Position numbers and translations under genes: made by a program. Source: Agrypnia vestita (taxonomy: Eukaryota > Arthropoda > Insecta > Trichoptera > Phryganeidae). Taken from it: a stretch of 64,000 bases of DNA. This document shows, in pieces, positions 1 to 13,000 of this stretch (its first letter is position 1; the number at the start of each line of letters is the position of its first letter). Where the stretch lies: contig JADDOH010023667.1 in NCBI GenBank assembly GCA_016648135.1, forward strand, positions 1 through 64,000, in the 5' to 3' direction. The notes beneath the pieces are model-generated. The model had not been told where the DNA came from. It ran no database searches and was given only the letters and a program-made list of their open reading frames with translations.

Positions 1-1235
1 TATACCAAAAAAATAGACATAACGGGATTTTAACGGTCAAAATGGGATTAGTCTTGGGGGGGAGATAAATCTTGAGATGGCGCAGTAGCGGAAAGTGATG
101 GACCACTTGCATCCGCACGGAAAAGAGTCGCAGGCGCGTGTAATACCGTGCCGCTGTAGTGCTTAGACGGCGCGTTTGGCTCGTCTATCTAAGATTTCTC
201 TCGATTGGAGAGACGTACATATGTATAAATTATATCAATTTGGGCGCTTGACACATCCGCATATGAATTTAATTATGACTAATGTGTCCGGATGTGTCAG
301 CGACCGTAATTCGCCTCAAAAGGGCCGAATCTTATCTCTCGATATATCTCCCTCAAAACCAATCCGAGTGTTTATTTTTAAGTGAATTCTGACAGGAAAT
401 GACATGCCGAATCCAACGGTATACGACATGCCAGGTTTTGTGCATTTTTTAAAAAATTCATCTCGCGAATTTTTTCGAATTACGGCCCGGACGGGACGCC
501 GGCGTGTGGTCCATAACCCCAGCTTCACCGTATTGGATGCCGCGTGAGGGGTGCGCGCGCTGTTTCGGGCTCCCTTTCAGACGGCTACCTGCCAATCTAT
601 TGCGCAGTTAGAAAAAGAAATGTAAAAAATGTATATATTTAATGTTATTTGTAATCCGCGAGATCGTCGTCATCTTCTAAAAATGAGATGCGCGTCTCGC
701 GGGTTGTCTGTATGCACAATCCCTGTTATCTCCCGTCAGTATTCAGAATTAATAAGACCGCCAAAACCCAGTCAGTTTATTTTTCAAAAAACACAGAATA
801 AAAATATAAGAAATATTTAAAAACATACAAAAGGTAATAACTTATACAAAAGGTACTTAATTCTAACCAAAAACATATAAGTTATACAAAAAATACTTAA
901 TCTAACAAAACATACAAGTTTGCAAATGATTTTGGGGCCCCAAAGAAAAAATATATTATTCACAAATTGTCAGAATATTAAAATTATCATTGTCTTTTGA
1001 CACACAAATATTAATATACACACATTTTTATTCATTGTTTTTATGTCATTATCTACTGAGGGCCGCCTGTTGCGTTCCCATGCGTAACACTTTTAAAACT
1101 ATTTTTGCAAACAAAGAATACATATAACATTTTATTCAAGTCATTTTTTCAATTATGAATGCCGGCACATTGCCGTAGAACGTGATTAAAATATCCTAAA
1201 ATTAAATTAATAAGAAAACTGATTTTGCTTTTTAG
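1..1235. other. OAT upstream intron sequence with a GC-richer block
   Basis: No OAT exon is seen here. Positions about 60-600 are clearly richer in G+C and CpG than the surrounding DNA, but the frames through it are short and match no family I know. It may be an old transposon or duplicated promoter fragment. The rest is AT-rich intron. Confidence 0.4.
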
Positions 1236-4200
1236 AATGCACTGAAAGATCCCAACGTTTGTGCCTTCATGGTGGAGCCAATCCAAGGAGAAGCCGGGGT
1301 TATCGTTCCTAGTGATGGATACCTCCGTAAAGTTCGGGAGCTTTGTACTAAATACAATGTCCTGTTTATTGCAGATGAGGTAATTATAAATCATCAAAAT
1401 TAAAATAATTCTCACCAGTGGTACATCGATTTTACTTTTAACAGTGGCTGAAGAGCAAAATTCGTATGGACAAATACAGAGAAAATATTAAAAATGAAAA
1501 AACATTATTTTAACGTGAAACAAAAGAATATACGCCACCAAATTGTATACTGTTTATGAGTTTATCGCTCAACTTTCTATTGACTAGGCCAATATCTCAT
1601 AATAAACAAGTATGCTTCTTGGGTTGTTACTGTTTATGTCTTAACTTTCCAGTGACTATGCCGGCATCTGTCATTTCTTTGAACACGATAATCCTTTAAA
1701 AAATATTTCAGTCCCCATGTTTTTATATTAAATTGTTTTTAATAAAATAGTCTGGCACTATCCACTTGATTGATATGAAAAATATTGCTATCTGGACATC
1801 ACATTTTTTTCGTATATACTGACCAAACAATTCTACTTAATTCAGATTCAACCAGAAAGAAGGTATGTACATATAATATCCCAGTGTCCTTATGTGTGTC
1901 ACATGTAGGAACACTTGAAAGGGAACTGATAACAGTTTCCTTTGAAATATACAACTTTTTTGTTCTAAAGGTACTTTTTAAAAATAGAAAACAAAGAAGT
2001 AGATGTATTTATTTAGTTTGTTGTATACACAAAGGCGTAGGTACTTATGTACTCAAATTATGTAATGTTTATGTATTTTGCACCCACCCTAAGCCGAGTA
2101 TTAAACACTATATGCAGTAGGTAGGTACACAGTTTATATCATTTGTTTGGTTAAATTAATTTATTTTCTCAGATATATAATCAATTAAATAAAAAGTCCA
2201 AAAAACGCCAGAGATTGGAGAGTATCAATTGGATCCACTAATCTCCTCTGATTGTTAGAAGATATCTGAAATATTATGGTAATAAGTTAACTCTGATAAA
2301 GTATTATATTCCTCTGAGGCAATAATTAAATTGTTTGGTCTCCACACATTATTATTAAATTAAATGTTTTAATAAAAATGATTGCTTGCAAGGTCCAAAC
2401 AGGCCTCGGACGCACGGGGAAGTTGTTGTGTGTACAGCATGAGAATGTTCGACCAGATATTGTGGTCCTCGGTAAGGCCGTCTCGGGTGGCCTGTACCCT
2501 GTTTCCTGCATTCTGGCTGATGACGAAGTGATGCTTGTAATGAAAAGAGGTATGTATTATTATTTATTTTTGAAATTGAGAAAAGTTAGTAGTGTTTCCC
2601 CAATCGTATAATAACCATTCATCTACATGGTTTGAAGAGTTGGTGAATCATTCTAAACCATTTTGTCACCATACTGCATATTTTTACCCCATCACATAAT
2701 GTTAATACATTTGCTTCATTAGCCATTAAGCACACACAATTGAACACTATCCCAAACTCTACCACTGTCTTTTGCAGTTTTCATCTATGAAACGCCAATG
2801 TTTTTCTCAATGTCGTCAGCTCACCACATTTGTGGCTGATCACAGATCATTCTACTATGCAAACGTGGATACCACTGAAGGATCGTCCAGGTCCACACAT
2901 CATGGACATTGTTCATTTCCATCCCATCTTTCCTTTTCCAAACAAAAATATTAGATTTTTAGAACAGTTATTTTACTATTTTTTTTTTACTATTTATTCT
3001 TTTTATTTGTACAGCAGATACATACAATGATTTTTATATAATAAATAACATGTTACAGTAAAACCTCGTTAATTCTAAATTCAAAGTACAAAAATAAATT
3101 TTAGTCGCGATACGAATGCGAAATTTGCCAAAAATCGTAAATTCAAGAAAAAATCATTAATTTAGTGAAATAGTCAATATTTTTCTGGAAATCATTTCGA
3201 AAATGTAATATTTATTTCGCTATTACGAAGACCGCGACATTTCTGTTACTAAAGTACTGTATATTGATATATATGTTGTTCTCACTTGCGAAAAAAACGA
3301 AATATTTTGTCAAATTTAAAAAAAAAAATCGAATTATGTGAACTAAAAATGTATTGATTTATGGCGCAGGGGCTAAAAATTATTTCGAATTACGAATTAC
3401 CGGGTTTTCGAATTATCGGGGTTAATCTAATATGAAATTCACATTTTGGGACTTTAAAAGGATTTTAAAAATTTCGAATTATGGCGAATTTCGAATTATT
3501 AGGGTTCAAATTAATGAGGTTTTACTGTATTACATTCTAAACATTTCATTATAATATGATAAGATAATATGAGCCAATAGTTCGACTTTATGGGGGGAGT
3601 ATTTAAAGGCCATATTAGAAGTACCTAGAAGTTTTTATAAACAGAAACCATTTGAAACGTGTTAATGTTACAATATATCGCTGTCCAAATTCAAGGATTT
3701 GACTTCCTGCTCAAACTGCTAGTATTTTAAAAAGCTATGTAGGTATCTACTTCTAAAAATTGATGCTTAAAAAATAATTGGCTCTGCGAAAAAATTGACT
3801 GACGAAATTGACGAAAAAATACTTTGGTTGCTTCACACATCTGTTACATTTCAGGTACTCATGGATCGACCTTTGGAGGAAATCCACTGGGGTGCAGAGT
3901 CAGCATGGAAGCTCTCGACATAATCCTGGATGAGAAGTTATGTGAGAACTCTACAGCCATGGGAAAAATTATGAGAAAGAGGCTTCTTACTCTTCCAAAA
4001 AAAGTTGTGAAAGAAGTTCGTGGAAAAGGACTGCTGCACGCCATTGAAATTGAAACTAGTAAGATTACTGAAAATATTTATAATTGTTTTATAATTGAAG
4101 GGCAAAAAGCAAAGGCAGCAATATCCCACTGAGGTGTTTCTGAAATAAATATGATAAACCTATCACTACTCAAGGAAATTTCTCTGCAATCTATGAAACA

Positions 4201-6105
4201 CACATCTTATTAGGAAAACCTATTATTTCCACCTCAATTTTCCATTTACATATGTGCATAAATGAATATTTAACTTTTAAATATTACTGTGCTACCTAAT
4301 AGTTGTTGCTTTTTGCTATTTACATAATTGGATATTGCTGTCTTTGCTATGATGTTTCAGTTTAAAATCGACATCAACACTCGCACGTCTTTGGAGGTTG
4401 ATTAGTTGAAATGGATATTGCTGCCTTTGCTGTTAAAAGTGATTCTGAAACATGGTTGTGGAAGGGATTGAGCTATATTTCCTAAAAAATCTCGAAATCA
4501 GTACATTCTAAATTAGATATCCTTGATGACTGCATTCAAAACATTGTTTACTTTTTTGGATATTGTTGCCTGTACTTTTATACTCCTCAATTAAAAAAAA
4601 CCATCATATTCTTATTAAGTGAACAGATCCATGAAATCATCTATTGAAGACTGTCTCATTCTTCTCACATTTGATAATGTGACTTGTGCATCTTGGCAAA
4701 AAAAAAACTTTTATAAAAGCTTCACGCTTTGTCATAATACAGTAAAACCTCGTTAATTCGAAATTAAAGGGACCCAAAAAATAAATTTCGAATTATAGGG
4801 GCCCCCGTTAATTCGAAATTTTAGGTACAAAAGAGAATCTCTGTGCGATTGTGAAATTTGCCAAAAATCGTAAAACTCTTGAAAAACCGTTAATTTTGTT
4901 AAATTTATGTTTATATTTAAATAAATTACTTTGAAAACGCAATATTTATTATGTTAATGCAAAGATCGCGACATTTTGACATTTTTGCTGTTCTCACTTG
5001 CGAAAAAACCTTTTTTTTCCATGGAAAGGTGGCCATAATCAAAAATGTTTATTATACTTGAATTTATGGAACGCTTCTTCAATCTTCAAACGAGTTTAAC
5101 TTTCGATTCCTCCTTTTTTCTGGCTCAAACCAATATACAATGCACGGTTACTAGAAATACAATTGTCAATAAATACGTGAAACAATAAGATAAGCCACTA
5201 AAAACATCTTACAAAGAAAATTTAATATTTTAATAACACAAACACAGTGATTAGAAAAAAATTCCAACTAAAGACAAATTTAAAAACATGAAAAACAATT
5301 TAAAACGCATTTAGGTATGAGGATTAGCGCAAATGGCACAAACTAAACTAATCGCGCATATCAAGGCAGCCAACTGAAGAAAGCATACACAGGATTCCCC
5401 AATTTTAGGGATCGCGACACAATATGTATAGAAAAGGGGCATTTCATAAAGTACCGTGAATTGATTGCGAAATACGCCAAGAATCGTAAAACTCATGAAA
5501 AAGGCATTAATTTTGTGAAAAATGTCTGTTTTTCATATTTCAAGAAATCATTTCGAAAACGCAATGCTTATTATGCTAATACAAAGATCGCGACATTTCA
5601 AAGTACCTGATATTGACATATTTGTTGTTCTCACTTACGAAAATACTCGAAATATTTTTTCAATTTCCTCATATTTCAAAAAAAAATCGAATTACGCTAA
5701 TTAAAATGTATTGATTTGCGGCACAAGGGGCTAAAAAATATTTCGAATTACGAATTATCGGGGTTTTCGAAGTATCGGGTTATTTATCGAATTACTATGA
5801 AATTCACAATTTGGGACAATTTTGGGAAAATTTCGAATTATGGCGAATTTCGAATTAACGGGGTTTTACAAACTAAGTGTGAATTTTTCAAAATGCTTAA
5901 GTTAGGATTTTAATGATTTATAAAATACATATATATTTTAGGTTACATCAGTGCTTGGGACGTTTGTTTGAAGCTGAAAGAAGCGGGCCTTCTGACCAAG
6001 ATGACCCACAACAAGAATCTGAGGCTGTCGCCGGCGTTGGTGATTACCGAGAGCCAAATGAAGGAAGCAATGGACATATTGGAGGACACGCTAAACAAAT
6101 TATAA
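1236..6105 (+). CDS. Oat: Ornithine aminotransferase, C-terminal part (4 exons; 5' part outside window)
   Basis: Mitochondrial PLP enzyme that moves the delta-amino group of ornithine to 2-oxoglutarate. Exons read here: 1236-1379, 2393-2549, 3855-4058 and 5942-6105 (TAA at 6103-6105). All junctions are GT-AG and phases 0/1/1 join in frame. Recognisable family segments, in order: [21 protein letters not shown] (Asp that contacts the PLP ring nitrogen), [10 protein letters not shown] (the Lys forming the Schiff base), [17 protein letters not shown], and a C-terminal LRLSPALVI. The last matches the human IRFAPPLVI stretch with its Arg. This covers about the last 220 residues of a family of about 440. 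The frame of exon 1 begins inside the protein, so earlier exons lie to the left of position 1. Introns hold two Tigger-like elements and a member of the AAGCAAAGGCAGC repeat family. No frame-breaking lesion is seen. Confidence 0.95.
3056..3527. mobile_element. Tigger/pogo-like MITE, copy 1
   Basis: Terminal inverted repeats beginning CAGTAAAACCTCGTTAATT, mirrored at the right end (AATGAGGTTTTACTG), flanked on both sides by TA. The interior is AT-rich with recurrent AATTTCGAATTA motifs and no transposase frame. The TIR type and TA target are those of pogo/Tigger elements of the Tc1-mariner superfamily. It lies in an OAT intron. Confidence 0.75.
4098..4587. mobile_element. AAGCAAAGGCAGC-family MITE, copy 1
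   Basis: The left end carries AAAGCAAAGGCAGCAATATC and the right end the inverted form (GGATATTGTTGCCTGTACTT). Two extra inverted copies of the word GGATATTGCTG.CTTTGCT lie at about 4331 and 4413. The same ends and interior recur at 27577-28688 and 59871-60122. Non-coding, in OAT intron 3, starting about 40 bases after the donor. Confidence 0.65.
4740..5870. mobile_element. Tigger/pogo-like MITE, composite copy 2
   Basis: The left end CAGTAAAACCTCGTTAATTC is at 4740 and a right end AACGGGGTTTTAC at about 5870. The internal stretch at about 4850-5010 recurs at about 5450-5640 (same CCAAAAATCGTAAAACT and AAGATCGCGACATTT words), so this looks like one copy inserted into or fused with another. 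Confidence 0.6.
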
Positions 6106-6640
6106 TCTAAAATGTATAAACAAAAGAGTTTGGCGCGAGAACACACTCCATTATTGTACCAGAGCGTTGAATGTGCAGTTTACAGAAATAAGGATTAATA
6201 TTATGTATTTCTCAGGCATGAATGAAAGAAAACGTTGAAGAAATTTTTAAATATAGGCTGGATCTTTCTCTGTTATCAATGTCCAAAGTGCTAGTGATCT
6301 TACACATTTTGCACAATGTAAATCAGTTTACTGCAACTTGGATGACACACGAAGAAGAAGACGAAGGTTTTTCTGCAAAATACAATATCCCTAATATTTT
6401 TTCTTATCAATTTTTTAATTGATTTCACATTTTTGCACACTAATTTGGTATTGTAATAAATTATGTAGGTACCTACTTACATGTTTGTGCCATTTATTGT
6501 TTGCCATATTTGTTGCCATATGTTTATATTTCTATTTTATATACCTACATACGTAGAGGTATTATTCTACTCTTACTATTACAAATAATGGTTGTTTTAA
6601 TTTCTATATTAGAATAAAAGTATTTATAGCTATCTATACA
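6106..6640 (+). promoter_or_regulatory. OAT 3' untranslated region with candidate poly(A) signal
   Basis: AT-rich DNA directly after the OAT stop. An AATAAA hexamer lies at 6613-6618 and another AATAAA at 6453-6458; a third AATAAA-type run is near 6735. Which is used cannot be told from sequence alone. Confidence 0.5.
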
Positions 6641-6749
6641 TATTAATATAATATTTTATCAAACTAATGTGTTGTAAATTATATTTATATTAACTTTTAT
6701 CTGATTGAATACCAATCAGTTTTAAAAAAGTGAGGAATAAAAATAATAT

Positions 6750-8930
6750 CATTGTTTAATTTTGTTTTCTTTTGAATTTTGTAAATCTCCTCAGTATCTA
6801 GATTTGCCTGTAGGCTTGGGAGACACCATAATATATGTAAGTCCTGAGACTATTAAAGTTTTTGTGAATATGCTAACAGCTCACACATGCTCTACATGGA
6901 ACTAATGGCTAATAAAAAAATATTTATTCAACGGTTAGCTGGTAGATAGTGTCTCCATTCAGATATATCAATCTGTTCAACATTTTAATATAAATGTTGA
7001 AATTATATACCAAACTCTCGGGTGTTAAGTGAAAAATGAACTTGTGTTTAAAAAAGTATTTGCATTCGGAATTAATTCATTAACAAAAAGTTTTTTTTTG
7101 TTTGAACAATTTAGTATCTTATTTAATAAATTATAAGTACATCTGATGGTAATTACATGACCAAATTATAATACACATATAAAAACATTTATATGATATT
7201 TTATATTCTCTGATGAAATATTTTTAGAATGGTAAGTAGCTGGAGCGTAAATATTCTCCCCTATTCTCAGGAAAGCAATAAAGCAAAACAATCATATCCT
7301 TAATGCTAGTAAAAAACATTACAATAACATTGCATACTTCGTCAATTTTGACGTTTGACAGATTTATTGACATTTCTCATAGAAACTTTACGCATACGTC
7401 CCGTCTATTTTGTGTCCTACTGTATAACAACCTTATTATGCTGGGTATAGGGGGACTCCTTATACAAAATATATGCATTTACTTCTAAAGAATACTGCCG
7501 GGTTTAGTTAAACTAGACAGTTAGATAAGAGGCTTCATGGAAACATCGACAGTTGCCGCACAGCGGCCATTTTTTTGCCAATGTCATAAAAAGTAATCGG
7601 CAAAGCCTTTATCGCTTTTGGCCAGGTGCAATATTTTTTTATTTATTTCCAAATTAACTACGATTGGGTCATTACAGGACATATTGAATAAGTATGTACT
7701 AATGCAAATATTATTATTTTGCATAAAACTAATTGTTTAAAAGTGCGTAATGGTAAAATAAATATATTAAAAAAAAATCGAGGGTAGACTGTGAAGTAAA
7801 AACAAAAATAGTGAATCACAAACCATGATTCCGTTTCTTTTTGGTGCACGAAATTTAATTACACTGAACAGCCTTCAAAAAAACACGCTCAGCTGTTCAA
7901 TACGTCTATATTCTGTGTTCAATACTAAAACGTCATAATACGAACGGGGTTTACATTAGTTTCTCTGTATCCTCAAAATGTGCCATTGAAACGATGGAAA
8001 TGATCATCATCGATTGAAAATAGTCGAGATTTTATTAACTAGAAACATTCTTTCTTTCAGGTAAGTGAGTTTCATAAAATGTTGTGATAGTGATTACTTA
8101 AACGTCAATTTTTGTTGGTGCATGGTAATATTTACAATTTTTCCTTATACCCATCTTGTACCCCTTATACAAACAGCGAGCAATAATTGTGCTCTCGCAC
8201 ATTAATGAAGTGTAAATTCACGAGCCAGATTCAACGTATTTTTAAAAGTTAATAAAGTTTATTAAATTCAATTCAAAATCGTTTATTGCTTTTGTTTCAA
8301 ATCCATATTATAAGGTGACCTGAGTTGCATGTCAGTACTTGTGTGTCAAAGCATTCCAAAAAGGTATACTGACATAGCTAAAATGATATTGGAGATACTC
8401 GGCTCATTATTGTGAATAAACCAAAAGAATACTACTTTAACAAAGCAATAAAACTGCAATTTATGGACTTTAATTAATTTTCAAGCAAAAAGTTCATAGA
8501 CAATATGGTTTACTATATATAAGTAACTAGCTATGAAATATACTCAAGTATAAGATGAGAAATTTGTTGCCATATTGAAATGATAATTATTAACTTTTCA
8601 AATCACAAAATCTTCCAATTGCAATGTTAAATTATAACCATAGTTCAAAAATATACTTTAACACCACAACTAAAGATTAAACGAATGTCGTATGATGCTG
8701 GTTTTAGGTTAAAGATAGTGGAATATGCAGAGATGTACGGAAATTCAAATGTAGGAGTATAATGTCAACAAAAACCTATTCATAACTAGCAAAATATGAA
8801 ACAATGTATTGAAAATTTCAAACATATAAATATATCAAAATAACGGGAAAAATTTTATTCACACAAATTTACACTAAATTAATTCGTAGAATCATAGAGA
8901 TGAAAGCCCTCAGAAAAATAAAAGTCAAGC
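6750..8930. other. OAT-TMEM127 intergenic DNA
   Basis: AT-rich sequence without a convincing coding frame. The only structured signal is a strong splice-donor match at 8058-8066 (see the candidate leader exon). Confidence 0.5.
7900..8060 (+). promoter_or_regulatory. Candidate 5' non-coding exon of TMEM127
   Basis: The stretch ends in CAG followed by GTAAGTGAG at 8061, an essentially perfect donor, and the TMEM127 start codon sits 17 bases after a good acceptor at 10016, which implies an upstream leader exon. Joining the two is inference. A weaker alternative donor (CTGAG|GTATGT) lies at about 9769. The left edge given here is arbitrary. Confidence 0.35.
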
Positions 8931-8939
8931 AACAGAATG

Positions 8940-9200
8940 AGAAACACCCCAATCAGTTAAATGTCTTGACATCCAAGATGTCATTAGGTGGGGGAGACAA
9001 AGAATAAGGTATTGGAGAGACTTTCAAAGATTACCACACCTTTCCCTAGATGGGAAACCAGAGGGAAGAAGAATGCCTGGAAGATCCTCGAAAGACAGAA
9101 AGGCAGCTGCGAGTCCACATCACAAGAGGCGGCAAACTCTGGACAAACAGGCCCTAGTGATCTTCAGCATGAGAGGAATAATTATAATAATAATAATAAG
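8940..9200 (+). mobile_element. Non-LTR retrotransposon 3' end remnant
   Basis: A purine-rich stretch with broken frames (PEGRRMPGRSSKDRK and similar) ends in an (ATA)n tract at about 9181-9200, the usual layout of a 5'-truncated LINE 3' end. The family is not resolved. Confidence 0.45.
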
Positions 9201-9269
9201 TTTTTGCTTTATGTTGGGCCTTATATTTGAATGTACACTCTAATTTAACTATCCATATCTATAAAACTC

Positions 9270-9710
9270 ATTGTCTGTCTGTCTGTTCTCTATACAAATC
9301 TACACCATTTGACCAATCCTGACCCAAATTTTGCACACTTATTCTTTAGGACCCATCAGGTAACATAGGCGACATTTCCTCCCTCTCCCTGATATATTTT
9401 CCATGCAAATCTGTACCATTCAACTGATCTGACTTAAATTTTGCATACATATTCTTTGGGACCTGGTGGATAACATGGGTGACATTTCTCCCTTCCCCTT
9501 TACTCTCCTCCCCCTCCCCCGGATATATTTTCAGAGCATATTTGTGCCGTTCGACCGATCTGACCCAAATTTTTAATACTTATTCTTTAGGACTCGATGG
9601 GTAACAAATATGACATTTCCTCCCAACCCCTTCGCCCCACCCCATCCCCTGATATATTTTCTGTACAAATCTACACCGTTTGACTGATCTGACCCAAATT
9701 TTGCATATCG
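9270..9710. repeat. Imperfect tandem repeat, about 110-131 bp period, 3-4 units
   Basis: The word AAATCTacACC...GACCcAAATTTTGCA recurs at about 9296, 9407, 9538 and 9667, each unit also holding TATTCTTtaGGAcc, GACATTTCctCC and GATATATTTT. It is preceded by a short (TGTC)n tract at 9272-9286. Units differ mainly in C-rich insertions. It lies about 300 bp upstream of the first TMEM127 coding exon. Confidence 0.8.
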
Positions 9711-10033
9711 AGGCTATCAACAACAGCGCGCTCACTGACAATATCTGTGTAGTATAGTGAACTGAGGTATGTCATGCAACCAATAATATGTTAGAATTAT
9801 TATCTTCAGCGTTGAAATCATCTGTCACTGAGTTCTCACTGCTGAAATATGACATGCACATTGTCTTGTAGTCAGAAACTTTGTTCAAATCATGCAAGGT
9901 AACATTTAGGGATATAGAAGCATTAAAAAGAAATAGTATTGCTCTAATTAGAGGCCCAGTTCTTTCTCTGTTATATATTGATATTGCTACTTATAATAAT
10001 GATAATTTCTTTCAGGAAAATACCTCAACCAAG

Positions 10034-13000
10034 ATGGCCTGGCCGTTACGGGATTATGAGATCAACCGGATTACATCCTTCTTTCACCTGGCCACCTTCC
10101 TGCTGACCTGCACCGCCATAGCGCAGTCCGGCTGGTTCCGGGTCCGGGGCATGCAGTGTGCACCGCACATCGGCCTCACCCCGTTCTTTGGCTTCGGGGA
10201 CTTCACTATGCAGGCTGTCTCGCCCTCTCAAGTTAATCACCAACTCAGGAATGGAGACATCGATGTGGAAATGACAGCCCCAGTCACAGTGTCGTATATC
10301 TACACATATAATGATAGTGGGTATCGTACTATTGATTGAATTAATATATGTGTAAAAATGTAATAATACATGTTCATATTGCCAAATCTTTATTTTTCTT
10401 AACTTGTGGTTTTAATGGTAACTTTTATGAAGACATCACACCATCAGTGGTGTTCATAAAAACAGATGTAATTTAAATACAACGACTAATTTGAAAATGT
10501 TATTTCTCATATCTTAGATATTCTTAGAATTTTCATTCATACATAAAACAATTTTTCAAAAATCTATTTGAAAGGATACATTTTTAATTTAAAATATATT
10601 TTATTTTAAGTTTGTAATACACACAATATGAGTTATTAAATTACTACATACTATAGTTTGGAGAGGAGCGGTCCCTCTCATCATAGGGTAAAGATATTTA
10701 TAAAAATTTATTTATTATAAATACATATCATGGTACAAAATTTATTGAATTACAAAGATCATTCATACAATAAAATGGTATTACTCTCCATAAAAGAGCT
10801 GACGCTCGTGGTTATAGGAGCATATAGATGCGTAAATCGCATCATATTATTTTATGAATATCACAATTTTTATAATAAAAGAATTAAACAAAATAGTAAA
10901 CAAAAAATGTCAAGAAAAAACATAGTAACAAAATATCAGGAATCAAAAATAGACGAAAATAAATAGATATAAGGGAATTTCAAGATTTTTTTTTGTTTAA
11001 GTTTTTAAGTGAAATGACAAAGTCTTTAATTTTTTTAAATTAATCCGGTAATGAATTGAATTTTTTTATTCCTACAAATGAATAATGGTTCTGGGCTGCG
11101 CTTTTTTTGTATCTGGGTAATTTTAAATTTAGGAATGCTCTTGTGGGCCTAGAAGTTAAGGAATCCATTTCATAATTTTCTTTAAAAATTTGTATTAACG
11201 ATATTTTATCAAAAATTTCCATCATAGTAGGCACACAAAAGTCTATGAATAATCGGTTTGTAGAGTACGTTCTAAGTCTTTTTAAAATAATCTTAATTAT
11301 ACTTTATTAAGCTAGATAGAGTATAGATAGTTATTATCTATACCTGATGATGGGAGGGACTGCTCCTCTCCAAACTATAGTAGTAATTTAATAATTTATA
11401 TTGTGTGTGTGTAGTACAAAGTTAAAATAAAACATATTTTAAATTATAATACATATTGCATTACAAATATCTGCCAAATATTGCAAGGATACATTTTTGA
11501 TTAATTTTATTATTATTTCAGCACTTGCGTGCGTCTCGCCGAGACTCGTAAATCTGATGCGGATAATATTACTTCTGTGCTTCATGATCATCCTGTTCTC
11601 CTTGCTGGGGATATTTCTCAACGTGTCCAACTTCAAAAATGAGAATATGAGATTAATTCAGAAGAACGGGATTCTGAGCGTGTTCTGTGTCCTGTGGGTC
11701 ATAGCAATAGTCGGAGTGTGTTACTACGCCACCCTCGTGATAGAAGATGAAACGGGCAGTAGTTCGAGCAAAAATGTGAACGTCTCGTACGAATATGGAT
11801 TTTACACAATAACAGCAGCTGGTGAGTAATTTTCAATTCCAATTTATTTATTTTTAATGTAACATTTACATTAAAAATATGTTTAAATCGTAAATATTAT
11901 TAACAAGTGAGAAAATATGCAAACAACAAAATATCAAAAGTATATAAATTCATTCATATCAAAAGTGTAGGGGAATCCTGCTTCGGAAAACCCTCTCAGA
12001 GACATGGAACAGATCAATGTCCAAAGTAATATTGTTCAGCATAGCGGTAGCTCTTCCAACAGGCATAATCCAATTGGCAGGTTGGTCCTGTATATTGAAA
12101 TGTGAAACAATCTATGCTGACACTGTCTTAGGTAATTATCGGGAATATACAAACCAATGCTCCGCATAATTTCAGGGTTATCGATCATACCGCGCAACAA
12201 TTGATAAAAATGCATAGTCAGATACACATTCCTTCTAGTCTCTAAACTATTGTAGCCAAGCATACCCTGGAGGAACTCGGTTGGGTAAAGCCAAGGATAA
12301 TGCCCGTACTCTCTCATGTAGAGATAATGGATTAATAATGTGAAATATTCCGTATTTGGAAAACATGAAATATTTCATCATGTTCAAGATAGTTTGTATT
12401 CTGAATGATTTCATCAGAATTTCCAAGTTATCACATTATGCAGGGTGTAACAGAATTAGTCTGCAATACTTCACAGGTAGATTTCTGCCAAAACTATGAG
12501 TCGAAAGCGTTCAAGCAACTCTGTCCTAAATATTAATAAATGTCCAGATATGCGACTTCAAAGTTTGCATTTTTTTCAATATTTCTTAGTTATATTCTGT
12601 AAAACATTACACTATCGTGAAAGTAACTTATATTGTATATTAAAAATTCATTTGCTTCTGCAAATGTTTTGGGAAAAAATCAATGGATTTTTACTTGGAA
12701 ACTGTCTTGATAAAATTCAGTGATTTTCTGTATGATTATTGTAGCTTAATTCACAAAGTTATCTACTGGCAATTGAAAGTTCCGGGTTTGAGCCCCAGTG
12801 ATAGATAATTTTTCCGTATATCTTTCTGGGATTTATCTAATTCATTTTAAAATTCTGAAAAATCATAACTTCACAAAGATAATGCGATTGCATTAAAATT
12901 AATTTGATACGTACATATAATCTTATTCTCTTTCATTTTTTTTCTTAATTATATTTTTTCTATGACCTTTCCCTTAATTTTTTGTCATAGATGGATCAAT

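Noticed and set aside
10046..10243. 65-codon minus-strand frame
   Set aside because: Antisense shadow of TMEM127 exon 1.
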